DNA from: Amaurobius ferox
Taxonomy: Eukaryota > Arthropoda > Arachnida > Araneae > Amaurobiidae
Direction: 5' to 3'
Length of the DNA stretch: 64,000 nucleotides
Assembly: GCA_951213105.1 (NCBI GenBank)
Contig: OX578138.1
Span: forward strand, 64,703,040-64,767,039
Notes under the pieces: generated by a model
The model's input: only the letters and a program-made list of their open reading frames with translations
The model's database searches: none
Told to the model about the DNA's origin: nothing
Translations under genes and position numbers: made by a program
Shown: piece by piece, positions 42,745 to 55,994 of the stretch
Position numbering within the stretch: position 1 is the first letter of the stretch
Layout: every line of letters starts with the position of its first letter

Positions 42745-44605
42745 TTAACAAGAAAGATCAATCATGCAGAAGCACTGATTATAAAACATTTTACAACTGA
42801 AATACAATTTTATTTAAACATCTCTAAAATGTGATACATTCAGCGATGGTATTTTTTAAATTATCACAGTATTACAGTATTTTATTATACTTGAAAACAT
42901 AAAACTTCATCGAAATATAAATTGCCTGCTTCTCAGTGTAAAATCAATGAATATTTCATTCATATCTCTTATATTCCAGACTCCAGAGCTAAATAATTTT
43001 GCGTGAAAAAATTCAGTCATTCTTAAACAACTCACCTTACAATCGCTTGATTTATTTACATTCTGCATTTATTAAAATTAGGCTTCGTTGTAGAAATAAT
43101 TAAACTTTAACGATCATTTAAAATAAAAAATAATGTAATTGCGTTGGCACAGAATTTAGATACACAGATAATACGCAAAAATAAAACGGTTTCATGACGA
43201 ATGCAACACTAAATATAATTAAAATTAATTTAAAAGACCCTTAAATATCACGATCTTTACACAAGGGAAAAAAAATCTGATATGGGCAGCACATAACTTT
43301 CCTTATATAGTGCAATGAATTCACTACTTTTACAGTTAAAGAAAATAGGTTATTCTTATAGTGGATACTTATATTCTTTCCAAGATATTGACATTTCATC
43401 AATTAGTCGTCATTTTCAGTGATTTAGCGTCATTTTTATCCATTTGGCGAGATTCTCGTTAATTTGGTAACATTTAAAAAAGTCGCCCAGTTGGCGACAT
43501 TCCTCCAAACTCGTTGCCAAAATCTCGCCAAGCGTTATGGACGGAGAAATAAGTTATTCTTATAGCAGATTGCCGTTTAAATACAAAAGTGTTACTCAAA
43601 GTATCTTTTCTCGTGAATGAAACGAAGTAGATCCACGAGAATGATGTCACCCAATTTATCGCATGATATTACATATGAAAAGTGAACATGTTTCTCAACA
43701 GTTAATATTTTTTTCAATTTATGGGATTTTTTTTATAAATTTATTTGAAAAATGTGCAATATCACGAGAACGGTTTATGCTAGCGTTCTAAAGTTTATGT
43801 CAATCGTTTTCTAAGGAAAAATTATACAAGAAATGTCTATTTGCATAACGTTATTAAAGGTTTTGATTTTTTGATGAATTTTTCAAAATTTCACTCGAAA
43901 ATTTAGGGGGGGGGGGGAGTTCTGAACATTCGATTGTGTTTAAAAACAATAGCCTTTCAGTATTCATGGAATACAATATTTTTGTACCAAATGTAATTCG
44001 AATCGCTCCATTTGTTCGTGAGATATCGTCTCCACAGACTAACTGACACACACACAGAGACACCACCTCAAAAATGTTCGATTCGTGATCAGGGATGCTT
44101 GAAACGCGCTCTTCCGTCGAAAATTCGAATTCGAATTTTCGACCCCGCCATAATACTTTCCTTATACATTATATGTATATAAGGAAAGTAAAAATGGATG
44201 CCACATTTTATTTTGCAACGAGTCACGTGATGATCCCTTCATATATCATGTGTGTTATTATTATTTCACTTTTTATTTAAAAAACTACCCAACATATTTT
44301 GTTGAATTTTTTTTTTCTACATTTTATGAATATTTTCCAAAATTTTCGAAGCAATTTCTGAATTTTAACTACGCTTAAAAAATGTTTGAAAAATTAAGTT
44401 CCATAGGGTTCAATGTATTTCATTTTTTCAACCCGAGTTAAATCCGAAACTAATTGGGTGATATTATTCTTTTTATTTCCATATGTCCCACAGACCGTCT
44501 CAAGAGCATACTAAAGTTTCATTTTGATAAAGTCATTTTTACGGCAGTTATTGTGCGGACAGACAGACACATAAACACTTTTCAACTATGTTGGAAAGTA
44601 TTAAC
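42745..44605 (-). mobile_element. Family B copy containing a nested family A element
   Basis: It starts TTAACAAGAAAGATCAATCATG with its stem-loop and ends AACTATGTTGGAAAGTATTAA. Reading stops at '...tttacacaag' (43265) and resumes at 'atggatgccaca' (44194). Other B copies read ACACAAGATGGATGCC without interruption, so the intervening 928 bp was inserted later. Confidence 0.7.
43266..44193 (+). mobile_element. Family A element nested in family B
   Basis: Family A termini: TCTGATATGGGCAGCACATA from 43276 with ACTTTCC, and the 3' stem-loop ACTTTCCTTATACAT ... ATGTATATAAGGAAAGTA ending near 44190. A CACA/GAGA microsatellite lies at 44048-44062. Comparison with empty B copies fixes the insertion at 43266-44193 and shows no obvious target duplication, as expected for Helitron-type insertion. 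Confidence 0.7.
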
Positions 44606-46063
44606 AAAATGATTTAATGTGACAATTGTGCTTGAAAGCATTGGAGAAAATCTTTCTTCGCATAAGTATGTCGAACAAAATGACATTGATGAACAAAGTT
44701 AGACAGAATGAACAAAGTCACAAACACTTTACAGCTATGTTGGAAAGTGTTAAAAAAATGAATTTTCTAATATCTCGAGAATGTTTTATGATAATTTTTA
44801 AATAATGGTGTCCATTCATTTCAAAAGCACAGTATTTGCAAAGCATTCACTCATTTTAAATATAAATTTACTTTATTTTATTCATTTTAAAGAAAATAAG
44901 AACCCATAAAATATCTGTAAAACTGGCGCATGCTAGCGCCAGTTTTACAGATATAAAGCATATATATGCTTAAAAAAAAAAATTAAATATTTTCTTAACA
45001 TTTCTTTTTTTTTTTCACAATGTTTTTATTTCCTTATTCAAAAACGAAATTTCTTCTCTTGGACCGTGCATACTGAAAATCAACCATTAAAAATGAAGTT
45101 TGTGTTTTGCAATAGAAACATTTTAATCGAATGCAACAGAAGTTTGGGCCATCTCATTTTCATTTATCCTAAGATATTTTCAGCTCTATCTATCTCAATA
45201 ACAAATGTACCTATTGACATGTGAGTATGCAGGATTTTCTAGAGGGGTGCTAAAATTGATTGCATTCAAAATTTAGAAATTATTATCAACCTTGAAATAT
45301 GTATTGTTAAAAAGTAAATTCGAATAGATGGTATGACCATCACATTTTAAAAATTAGTGTGTACAGCACTTTTAAAAATTAGTATGCATCAGTTTTTAAA
45401 AATTAGTGTGCATCACCTTTACACCTTTAAAAAAATATTCCCCCTTTCATAACAGAATTCTAACATTCCTGGAGACAAAACAACTAAACTAACAAATTGG
45501 AATCGTTTTTGATTTAAAATGTAGAGTATTATGATCCAAAAGAAATACCGTAATGAAACATTTTCTAACTTACCTTCTCAATTTGAAAACAAAACTGAAA
45601 TATTGTATCGTGAAAAAAATAGTGAATTACAATATTTCAATACTTTTAAAAATGCACCTAGTAGCCACAGAACGTTATTTTGTGGGTTAAAACTATATAT
45701 AACATAAATATAAATAACTATGAATATAAACAATTATGAATATAAATAGCATAAAACTGCAGGCAAAGCCATACACTGCGCCGTCAGATTTTAATTTCTG
45801 GAAATATTACAAACAGTTGTATAAAAAAAACATTCGAGGCTAGAATTTAAAACAATTTTTCCTTTTAAAGACGTTGTGATGCTGAAAGCGTCTGTGTCTC
45901 AATTTTTCTTTTTGTTGGGGGAGGGGGGGGGGGGAGGTAAATAGGTACAGTCAATTTAGTGCGCATACACAATATAAAAACCAATGCTGAAAACCCGGTT
46001 AATAAAAGGAATCGTCATTTCAGTGAATAAACACTGTTTTCGAAGTACTATAACAACAACATT
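44606..46063. other. Mostly unassigned; B end fragment and small repeats
   Basis: A family B 5'-end fragment lies at 44700-44755 (AGACAGAATGAACAAAGTCA ... GGAAAGTGTTAA). A perfect hairpin is at 44912-44953. Three imperfect copies of 'tttaaaaattagtgtgcatcac' occur at 45345-45415. G-rich runs lie at 45920-45936. Confidence 0.5.
44912..44953. repeat. Perfect 18-bp-arm hairpin
   Basis: TATCTGTAAAACTGGCGC (44912-44929) and its exact reverse complement (44936-44953) are separated by 6 bases. Arms are GC-rich near the loop. No T-run follows directly. Confidence 0.85.
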
Positions 46064-47197
46064 TTAAACAAGAAAGATCAATCATGCATAAAGCATTGAT
46101 TATGATACACTTTCCAACTTCGAAGCAATTTTATTTAAACATCTATAAAATGCGATACTTTCCTTCCTCGGTAATATTTTTAAAATTATCATAATACTAC
46201 AATAATTTATTATATTTGAAAACTTCATCGAAAACAAATGAAATTTATTCAAATGACGTCATCGAAATATAACACGCCTGGCTCTCTCTATAAAAGCAGC
46301 ACTTCATTCATAAAAAATTTTCCATTCATTTCATTCATCACAATACTACAATAATTTATTTTATTTAAAAACTTAAAACCATGGATGTACAAGTAATTTA
46401 ACTCTATGCTTAAAACTTCGTCGAAAAATCGTTTGCTTCTATGCGTAAATTCAATGATTGTTTCATTCATATCAGCTATATTGCAGACTCCATGAGTTAA
46501 ATAATTTTGCGTTAAGGAAATGCAGAAATTCTTATACAACTCATTCTACATCTTTTGATATTTCCACTCTCCATAAGTGAAAAGTAGGCTTCGTTGTAGA
46601 AATAATGAAAGTTGGATGATCATTTAAACTCAACTATATTGTAATTGCGTTGTTTCAATATGTAGATGCACAGAATTTAAGCAAAAATAAAGTGGTTTTA
46701 GGACGGATGCAACACTAAATATGAGTTAAAAAGAACTTTAAAAATCACGATTTTGACACAAGATGGATGCCATATTTTATTTTGAAGTGGGTCACGTGAT
46801 CTCTTCATATAAAGGGTGTAATTATCATTTTAATTTTTATTTAAAAAATTACTGAATACATTTTCTTGAAATTTTTTTTATATATTTTATGGAATAATTT
46901 GAATATTTCCTAAAACTTTCGAAGTAATTTGTGAATTTTTAATTTGCTTAAAAAATGTTTGAAAAATTAGGTCCCATATGGTTCAATGTATTTCATTTTT
47001 TCAACCCGTGTTCAATCCAAAACTTATTGGGTGATATTATTCATTTATATTCCAATAGGTCCCACAGACCGTCTAAATAACATACTAATATTTCATTTTG
47101 ATAGTCATTTTTACGGCAGTTATCGTGCTAACGGGCAGACAGACAGACAGAATGAACAAAATCATAAACACTTTTCAACTATGTTGTAAAGTGTTAA
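46064..47197 (-). mobile_element. Family B repeat, copy 5
   Basis: Starts TTAAACAAGAAAGATCAATC with the stem-loop CATGCATAAAGCATTGATTA. The interior is close to 15701-16975, with a (GACA)n tract at 47138-47149, and the end is AACTATGTTGTAAAGTGTTAA. Non-coding. Confidence 0.65.
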
Positions 47198-47354
47198 AAA
47201 GTAAAAATACAGTAAAACAAGTTTTCCCTAATTCGAGTAATTTTCGTACAAGGCTAATAACCTTGAAAGCAACGCACTTCACAACAGGTGTGCCGAGATT
47301 TTATACAATATAAATAATAAATGGATTTTCCGAAACTTTAACACCATCACTATC

Positions 47355-47489
47355 ACCTTTCCTAGATACATAATATAATGTATATGGAGAAAGTATTGTG
47401 ATGGGGTCGAAACTTCGAATTCGAGTTTTTGATAGAAGAGCTTGTTTCAAGTATCCCTGAACTCGGATTGACATTTTTGAGGTGATATC
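47355..47489 (-). mobile_element. Family A 3' end, reverse orientation
   Basis: The stem-loop CTTTCCTAGATACATAATAT ... GAGAAAG is followed by 'ggggtcgaaac', TTCGAATTCGAG, 'ttcaagtatccctgaactcg' and 'atttttgaggtgatatctg', as in the copy at 56334. It stops where a Tc1-like relic begins. Confidence 0.6.
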
Positions 47490-48200
47490 TGCGTCTATTG
47501 TTCGGTTTTGGCAACAGTGGATCAGAGAAGACACATGTAACCGTCGTAGAGGCCCAAGATGCCCCAGACGCCCGAGAGGATCGTGCAATCAGGAAAGGAG
47601 ACACGTTAATACCAATATCGTCGGCTATCAGCCACTCGAAGGCATTTGCTATACTCCATGCATCCTGTATCAAGGGATAATCTTCGGAGACGAGTGGCAG
47701 AAAGTGAGATTAGGTATCGACGTCCATTAGGGCGCCTACCACTAACCCCTCAACATAGGACGTCTGGATTGGTTCTGAGCTCGGTCAGCCTGGACAGTGT
47801 CCAATTGGAGGCCCATTGTCTTCTCTCTGTGCTTGTTTTATCCGCCGAACAATGCTTGTTTGGCGGAAGACTGGCCAGCGTTCCGATCCCGCATTTGTGT
47901 CGAGCTGCACACGGCTATCACCGGTGGTGTGACAGCTGGAGAGTCATCTCATAGGACGGTCGATTTCCTCCAGTTGTGCCGCACACCAATCTCACGGTTC
48001 GCGTGTACGTCCAAGATATTCGGCAGCCGATTGTTGTGCTTATGCTGTCAAGCGGACCAGGTTCCATTAACCAATAAGACAACGCTCGATCACATATTGC
48101 ACAACTTTCTCAACAATGTCTTCGAGGATTTAATCCCCTCCCATGGCCATCCCCAGACCTATCACTACCAGAACATGTTATTTATGTTTTCCAATTTTTG
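47490..48200 (+). pseudogene. Second Tc1-like transposase, heavily decayed
   Basis: Reading across frames gives, in order: VRFWQQWIREDT (end of the DNA-binding region), a GRPR-like arginine-rich hinge, REDRAIR, RRPLGRLPLTPQHR, then a rearranged middle. After that come YVQDIRQPIVVLML (near 48010-48050), QQDNARSHIA-like sequence with the catalytic Asp (near 48075), and LPWPSPDLSLPEHVI (near 48137-48180) in which the PDLSPIEH Glu position is retained. Many frameshifts; the first catalytic Asp was not found. It belongs to a different Tc1 group from the 20.3-kb element. The open frames at 47482-47954 are pieces of it. Confidence 0.7.
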
Positions 48201-48744
48201 AAATAAAACGTAAAGAGCAATTCGACCAAAAGGACAACCTGGAGTCAAAAATTTCAAATTTAACAGATTTCGACAAGCTTGATCTCATTTTAAAGACAAT
48301 TTTGGGAAGAATCAGAATATAAAATCGGTTTTTTAATTTTGGATATTTTTTGTCAATTACTTGCAAAATAATACCTCATTTTTGTAATTTGCACAATCTA
48401 ACATTGTTGAAAATTTGTTCTTTACATTTTAAAATTATAACATCTGGTGCTTGTTTCATGCTGCAAATAATTTTAGAGTAGCATAATTTTAGAGTAGTAA
48501 TTTTAGTCTAGCGCATTCCAATTAAAAAATTTCCAATTTATATATGCATCAGAAAAGCTGTGTCAGTCTGTTACCAATTTATTTTAAAACTCTTATTTTG
48601 TGAAAAAAAAAAAAAATAATTTCAGTTTTAACTTAAAAATATCTTCTGTTAGTATTTAGTTATATATCGTAAAACACATTTTTTTTTATACTTTAATAAC
48701 TTTTTTAACACTATGACAATCCAATGCGTGGTATGCCCCCCCCC

Positions 48745-48746
<2 letters not shown>
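48201..48746. other. No recognised feature
   Basis: AT-rich sequence; C run at 48737-48745. Confidence 0.45.

Positions 48747-48786
<40 letters not shown>
48747..48786. repeat. TA microsatellite
   Basis: An alternating TA tract of roughly 40 bp, followed at 48807-48828 by ATT and TA repeats. The open frame crossing it is a repeat artefact. Confidence 0.85.
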
Positions 48787-48790
<4 letters not shown>

Positions 48791-50560
48791 TTGGAATTTC
48801 ATACTATTATTATTATTATATATATATATTCATTAGATCGAGCAATACTGCACCAAGGTGCATCGTCTTAGATCTGACAATAATAAATTATATTTTTCCT
48901 CCAAACAAAGGGTTTTTATTTAACTTACATGCGACAACAATGAATTATTTTTTATCAAACATAAGTTTTATATTTGTCTTAGCATTCATTGTAAGCTATA
49001 CACTAGAAATACGTTTATTTGTTTTTACTTTATTGCTTTGCATCTAACAACAATTTATTATTTTCTAACTATTTTTTTCTAGCAAGTAGAGTAAAGCTAG
49101 AAACTGATTGAATAGAGCTTTACCAAGATTACCAATAAAACCGAGAGCATTGCTAAAGTAGTCTTAAGTGAAAATAATAATGAAGATTAGTAATAAATAT
49201 ACCAAAGGAAATTATGTTTTTTCGATGGATACCAAGATGACTTCGGACGATTTTTCAAGCTTCGGATAAAAGAAACTTTGTTATTGTACGGGATGGCAAA
49301 AGAAAAAGTTCAGCAAGGGTTTCTTCCAATGATAAGAATAAGTAGATGGATAATAGAACTCAGAATTTCGTTCCAAGGTGGGTTGGACCTAAACAGTAGG
49401 CTTTTTTTTTTTTCTGATGTCTGCTTCTGCGAAGTAATTAAATGGGGGAAAGTACATCAGCACCTATGATCGCTTCTACAAGTCTTTTGCAGCTTAAGTT
49501 GGATGCACAGACCTATAGAGTACAAAACCACGGGACCCATTATGAAAGGAAGAAAAGGTGTGATCATAAAATGATTAAAAGTTGATAAGCAGAATGTCAA
49601 GCAAAAATAGTCAATCAGAGACAGATATTTGACATCTTCTCGTCAAAACCACATGCAAGATAGGAGGTAGGAGGAACATGTTACGAGTACTGTGAAAGAT
49701 AGGAAGACTTCATCTATTCCTCTGTATCTATGGTTTCTTCTGACAATTATAAGGGATAACTTAAATCATGACAAATAATACCTTTGCAATTTTTCAGCAC
49801 ATTTTGAACGAAATGAACAAAATGTTGAGTCCTTCAACCTAAGTGTCTATTTTTTCAGATGGCACTGCATGCCAGTTCAAACAGAAATTCAACCTTTGTA
49901 ACCTCACTTACGCATATGAAAAAAACAAACTTCAATTGGTATTTATTTGCAACTTTTCATGAAAAGGGGCCATTAGAGGAAAGGTCAAGAAGATTGTCTA
50001 GTTGAATGTCCTGTCAGGAACTAATACCATTCAGTTGGCAGTTCAGTTTGTTATTATGTTTACACAGTCTAAAGGGAATACAAGAACGTGCATCAAGGTT
50101 ATCTTGATTTAATATGATAAGATAAATCAACAGAAACATGCATTGGTGAGCGATGGGAATCATTCACTGCCAATTCCAATAGGCAGAAGCACCACTTTGT
50201 AGAAACACTGTCGGTCAACAAAATATTCTATTTACTCCGAGAGTACAGAAATGTTCTTCCACATATTTTTTTTTACAAAACCTGAACAGAAATGCTGTAA
50301 AGTAAAGTTCGAGAAAGAACGTTTTTCTACTGTGTATTACGATGAAAAATTCTATTGAAAGAGTTTTAAAGATCGGAAGTACATCTTTTACAAGTTTCTT
50401 AAGGAAACCTTTTTAAACACGTTTGCTTGGCTCACAACTGACGATGTTGATATGATAAATCAGAAATTCTTATTTTATGGTGCTGTTACACTTGAAGGGA
50501 ATTGTTCCGTTGGATGATGGTTTCATGACAATTTGACCATATGCCAATTTTTTTTAGGGG
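48787..50560. other. No recognised feature
   Basis: Long AT-rich stretch with no element ends, no domain-bearing frame and no RNA gene that I could recognise. Confidence 0.45.
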
Positions 50561-50562
50561 GA

Positions 50563-50634
50563 TATATATATATATATATATATATATTACTTACATTCTA
50601 CAATTGGATTTACAATTATATATATATATATATA
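50563..50634. repeat. TA microsatellites
   Basis: Two alternating TA tracts at 50563-50587 and 50619-50634. 'acattctacaattggattta' between them resembles 'cattctaccattggattta' before the TA tract at 11455. Confidence 0.7.
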
Positions 50635-50639
50635 AAGAC

Positions 50640-51190
50640 CACAATGAGTTCTGTCCAGAACAACAATCAAACTTCAACTAAAAGTTCATACTTATTTATA
50701 AGTCCAAAATTAAGGTTTAATTTATTTTCTTCTAAATGGTCATTCTGTTATGGATTTGCTCTAGAATATCTCGAAAAAGGCACAATAAATGGAATTATTC
50801 GCGTTTAAATGCTTTATATGTATAAAATGGCTATTTTTGCAACATTTTAAAATGCAATTATGGTTTTATAGCTCTTTTCTATTATCTGTTTATTTTGCAA
50901 ATCAATACTAAGCCTTTGACACTTTCCAATGGAAATAATTGTACGAAATTTCATTTAATTTGCTCAATTTGTTCGAGAGATCCTGGCCTAGCCACAGACT
51001 CACAAACAGGCATACAGACAGACATACACATTGAAAAAATGGTTGATTCGCATCAGCTCAAAGCGTGTACAAATGTACATCCATCAAAATTAGAGAATCA
51101 GATTTTTGACCTCATTGTAATACTTTCTCTTTACATATATATGATGTAAAGTTATATATTATAAGTTATATAGTATTGTATGGAAAGTAA
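50640..51190 (+). mobile_element. Family A-like element, degenerate
   Basis: A GACA tract (51010-51029), the 'ttgattcg ... catcaaaattagagaatc' equivalent of the TCGAAAATTCGAATTCG block, and a terminal CTTTCTCTTTACAT ... TGTAAAG hairpin ending GGAAAGTAA near 51190 follow the family A 3' order. The 5' end is not recognised. Confidence 0.4.
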
Positions 51191-53317
51191 AAAGCTCAAT
51201 ATATAGTAGTAAAGTCAGAATTGCAAATTCTGTACAAAATAGCAAAACCAGTTTTCCCGTGCTGTAATTCCAAGTACCGAAAAGTTGAAGTAGCATCCCG
51301 ACGTTTTCATCGAAACGTGACAATCTGGAGAAAAAGCTGATAAAAAAAACCCTCTTCTTGTCAATATCGAAACTTTTCAAGAGAATATCTGGAAATATAA
51401 CACCAGACGCACAGATAACAAATTATCAAAATGTTAGTATAAACAAATCGCACATGGCTAAAGATTGTCTACCAGAGTCCCAAATAAAGAATTGAAGGCA
51501 AAAATAGGCTAGCTTGAAAATAATTCTTTCATATCAATCAATTTTAGATTGAAATTGAAAGTTAAAAATATAGTATAGAATAATATTAACACAAATTAGT
51601 ATTATTCTACACTGCATTTTCAACTTTCATTTTCAAATTTTTATGCTACATAAAATTCTTGCATTCAGACCAAGGCTATTTTTATAAAAAGGCTCACGAG
51701 CAGAGTTGCTGAATGTACGCAAATTTTTACCAGCCAATTTGGCTGGTACAGCTAATCTGAATTACCACTCATCTAGCTTATTCATACTTACACTTACTGA
51801 GCCAGTTAATTACCACTCATCTAACTTCAAGATTGACTTCAAAGCAGAAGTAGTCGGAGGTTCGTAAAATTTCAGCATATGTCTTGCTGCCGTTGCAGTT
51901 ATCGGCAATTCCGTTGTAAAAAACGCTAAACGGTTTCCGAATGCTGGTACTTCCAATGAGGACACAATTCCTAGCGTTGGAAATACTAGGATTTTTTCTA
52001 AGGAAATTTTTTTAAAGCACAGAATGGCACTATTAGCGACATAAAAATTGCAAAGATGAGGGAGATCAGGGTGTTTCTCATCCAAAAAATTTTGGAAATT
52101 TCAAAATTCAGAATATGGCTATTTTAGTAATTTTATTAAATATCATAAAATTTTGCCTCTCAGGGAGGGGAGAGGTAGATCCTTCGTCAACTTGAATCTA
52201 AGATCCATGAAATCTAAGATCTAATGCAGAACTGTCCACCTAAGAAACTATAACAAGGATAATTATATAATGCAATGCTTAGATAACATGTTTAAAATTA
52301 ACTAAAATACTAAAATTTATTTAAAAAAAAAAGAACAAATATTGAAACTTAATAAAATACGTAACAGTAACAAAATATGATGCATAAATATTACTGAAAT
52401 TAATTTCAACGGCAGCAAAACTATTTTGATCAAAAATTAACTCTGATTTTATAGAAGTTGACCTGCGTTGTATAACGCACAAAAAAATTAGAACGAAATT
52501 TTTTTTTAAATACATATGTGTTTGTTACTCCCCCCCCCCCCTCCCTTGACTGAGATAAAATATCAATTTATAAACAAAAAAACTTACTGTTCACTTTCAG
52601 TAAATAAAAGGGCTTAACTTACAAGAAAATTCTTTCAATCAGAACTTTCCAATTTTAATTAAACATTTGCGGCCATTAGAATATTAATCATTACGAAAAA
52701 ATATATACTATATATCCGCTAAACCTTAAAAGCAACACTAAAGAAAATTAACAGAATGTCGGTTTTCACACAGCTCAAATTGTGCGCCAGTGTTAAAAAG
52801 CAAAAAAAAAATGCCCCCCCCCCCCCCCCCCATCTATAGACGAATTTTGTGGCTGTGCCATTGTCTAGTCTAGGCCGGACCCATATTGTCATATTATAAT
52901 CCAAAACAACCTCATCTCATGCAAAATACAATAAAATGGTTACATTTATATAGTAGCTTGACCAATTAAGTAAAAATTTCGTTAATGACATAGCATATAG
53001 CGAATAAGTAAAGATATAAGCCGGTTTGGGGAGGCCTCCTTCATCGGATAAATGAGACAAAACAGCCACTCCAATAAAGGCAGGCTGTCTTAGGACAGAT
53101 ATTTTCTAGTCTTTGCTGGAGTGACTACTGTCTCATTTATTCCGAAGAGGGCTCTATTTTGCCTCCGGAACAAATTAACACTTTTGCTTTCTTGTTAGAT
53201 GATGTGATATATGTGACATTAACAAAGTGAAACTTTACAGTCATTTTACATCAGTTCTTCAATTTACAGCATGCATTTTTACAGAGGGTTTTAAGTAATC
53301 AAATGTAAATTAAAAAA
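51191..53317. other. No recognised gene
   Basis: AT-rich. An inverted pair 'aaaaatatagtatagaataat' / 'agtattattctacact' lies near 51565-51615. C runs lie at 52531-52543 and 52815-52831. Confidence 0.4.
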
Positions 53318-54206
53318 TCTGATGTGGCAGCACATGACTTTCCTTGCATGATCCCAACTTTACTTCTTCCACAGAGAAATAATGGTGTATAAGTTCTACA
53401 GCACAATGTTTTGTCATCAAATTAACACCACATGAAGTGAAATTGGGCGCGTTAAGTTATTATTAGTCTAAACAAAACAGAATGACGTACAAAATCCTCG
53501 TCAAAATACAATTGACACTTGGCAAACACCCAGTGAAGAAAATGACTATTGGCGAATTATTGGGTGTCACCATTACCACCCCTGGTTTTGGTGTCACAAT
53601 GCAAAACTATTGCAAAAAGTAGCTTCTCTCATGAATGAAACAAATTAGATACACATAAACGATATTAACAGATTTGTTATGTATAATAATGCTGTATATA
53701 GAAAGTGAACATATATGATGATATCTACTTTTAATTTTACGTAATTTTTTTTGATAAATTTATTTGAAAAATGGGCAATATATCCGGAACGGCTCGTGCT
53801 AGAGTTCTGAAGTTTGTGTCAGTCTTTTTCTAATGAAAATTTACGTATTGAAAATCCTTAATTTTTAATGATTTTTTATCAAAAATCTAGTCGCAAATCG
53901 TGCAATATTTCGAAAACGGTTCATGCCAGAGTTCTCAAATTTGTATAAATTCATTTTCATTCAATGAAATATTACAATGAAATATTTCGGTCAATGAAAT
54001 ATTACATCCAAAATGATTATTTATTTATTATTATTAAAGGTTCAGATTTTTTTTTTAACATTTCATTCAAAAAGTGGGGGTGTCTTCCGAACATTGGATT
54101 TCGTTTAAAATCAATAGAGTTCCAGTATTAATCGATTATTAATCGTACCAAATTATTTTCCAAACTCTCCGTTCGTTCGTAAGATATCGCGTCCACACAC
54201 TAACAT

Positions 54207-54240
<34 letters not shown>

Positions 54241-54396
54241 GTGGAGAAACAGAGAAAAAAAGAAATCACCTCAAAAACGCCCAATTCGAGTTCAGGGGCG
54301 CTTAAAACGTACTTCTACATCGAAAACTCTAATTCGAATTTTCGACTCCGTTACAATACTTTCCCTAACATTATACTAACTATGAAGGGAAAATAA
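53318..54396 (+). mobile_element. Family A repeat, copy with long AC/AG microsatellite
   Basis: Starts TCTGATGTGGCAGCACATGA + CTTTCC. The interior 'gcaatatatccggaacggct' repeats as 'gcaatatttcgaaaacggtt' (53775 and 53910). An (AC)n(AG)n tract lies at 54206-54240. It ends with TTTCCCTAACATTA ... GAAGGGAAAATAA. Non-coding. Confidence 0.6.
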
Positions 54397-54784
54397 TAAT
54401 AAAGTACAAGGACGCGTTAGTTCCACAACTACTCTTCAACAGAGATGGCACATTTTTTTTAAACATATTAAGTGTAGATTATAAAGGAACGAGGTTATAA
54501 CCACAATCCCATTCCAATAACTTGGGTTTATTTGATCAGGCACAGCAGTCATTGGGCTGTGCAAATCGTTGGAACTAAACTGGGTAAACAGGCTACTTTT
54601 TTTTCAATGGGCATAACATAAAAAGGGTTAAAACTAAGGAAGTTCAATAAAAATAGTGTCGGAATCGGAATAAGCGGAACTATAACATTAGCAGAAATGG
54701 GGCAACAAACACGAAGCTGTTAATGTAATTTTTTTCTTCATTATTTAATGAATTCTTTTTTAAAATGCATTTGGCGTATCTGTG

Positions 54785-55200
54785 TTAATATAAACTATTT
54801 TGATACCATAAACATCCAAAGCGTAATTCTAATTATCAATTTCCCCATATATTATAAACTACCATCACTGTTATAGAAATTATTTATTGTTTTCCATAGA
54901 AAATGTTGCTACGAACATATTAAAATTCGAATCATGAGAATGACAAAAAATTCTATCGAGTTCTAGTTTTTCACATAATGTATCTACTTATGAAATTTTA
55001 TACAAATAAGGGTATTCATTCTTGAATTATCGTGTGTACACCTCACAGACATACTGAAATTTTATACAAATAGGGTCATTCGTTCTTGAATTATCGTGTG
55101 TGTGTACACCTCACAGACATACACACATACATAGTGCCAAAAGTGTTCGAAATAGGTTTAGATCTTGAAATGTACTCATCTGTCAAAATCTCAAATTCGA
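54785..55200 (+). repeat. Family C interspersed repeat, copy 2
   Basis: Same block order as 17320-17640. It carries a near-perfect tandem duplication of about 70 bp ('gaaattttatacaaata.ggg' to 'cctcacagacatac') at 54988-55053 and 55055-55124. Confidence 0.45.
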
Positions 55201-55763
55201 TAAAACTTTATAAAATAATATGAGGAAATACAAACCCGAGAAGGATACAAACAAGTTACAAAAATAAGAAGTTCTCCATGTTCACAATGGTTCTGGTTTA
55301 TAAAATTCATATCAACACGTATGGAATGATCAGACAATTTGATTCCATCAAGTTTCATTTGTCGGAACAAACGGCATGGGGATCAAACACCTTAAAATAT
55401 CTCTTTCTGTGTTGTCATTTGCTAAAAAATATATTGAACGGAAGCTGGATATTGGACTCTTTTTTAATGATCTTACAACAATGGTTATTGCCTCCTTTTG
55501 GGTTGTCATGTGTTTAAAATTTTCTCTTTTATATTATATGCTTGCTGCCATACGGAAAACAATAATAACGTGCGTAAATTACTCACACACGATATTATGT
55601 TGTTTGATGAAAGTGAAAAATTTTAACATGTAATACTGCTCATGGTGAGTTATAAATGAAAACTTATACCCCCCCAAAATGAAGTTTTTATATTTACGTG
55701 TTACACTCAAAGAATTTATGCGTTTCTAATTCTAGCATTCCTGAACTCAAATAGAAGGTTTAA

Positions 55764-55994
55764 CACTAGAACGACGGAAGAGGTCATTTTGACCGCGTAA
55801 CTATTGTGAGAAACGATTCTTCCAAAACGGCTAATCCCAGCCCATTGAAATTTTATGACTTTTCTTATTTTAATTATTACTTTAAGAAAATAAGAAAAGT
55901 CATAAAATTTCAATGGGCTGGGATTAGCCGTTTTGAAGGAATCGTTTCTAAAAGTAGTTATGCGATCAAAATGACTGCTTCCGTCGTTCTAGTG
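55764..55994. mobile_element. piggyBac-type palindromic MITE, TTAA TSD
   Basis: TTAA at 55760-55763 and 55995-55998 flank CACTAGAACGACGGAAG ... CCGTCGTTCTAGTG. The two halves are almost perfect inverted repeats of about 110 bp (55805-55880 mirrors 55881-55955), so the DNA would fold into one hairpin. TTAA duplication and the CACTAGA-like end fit piggyBac non-autonomous elements. The open frames on both strands are palindrome artefacts. Confidence 0.85.

Noticed and set aside
48724..49047. 107-residue frame with Tyr-Ile repeats
   Set aside because: The Tyr-Ile run is a translated TA microsatellite; the rest has no domain-like features.
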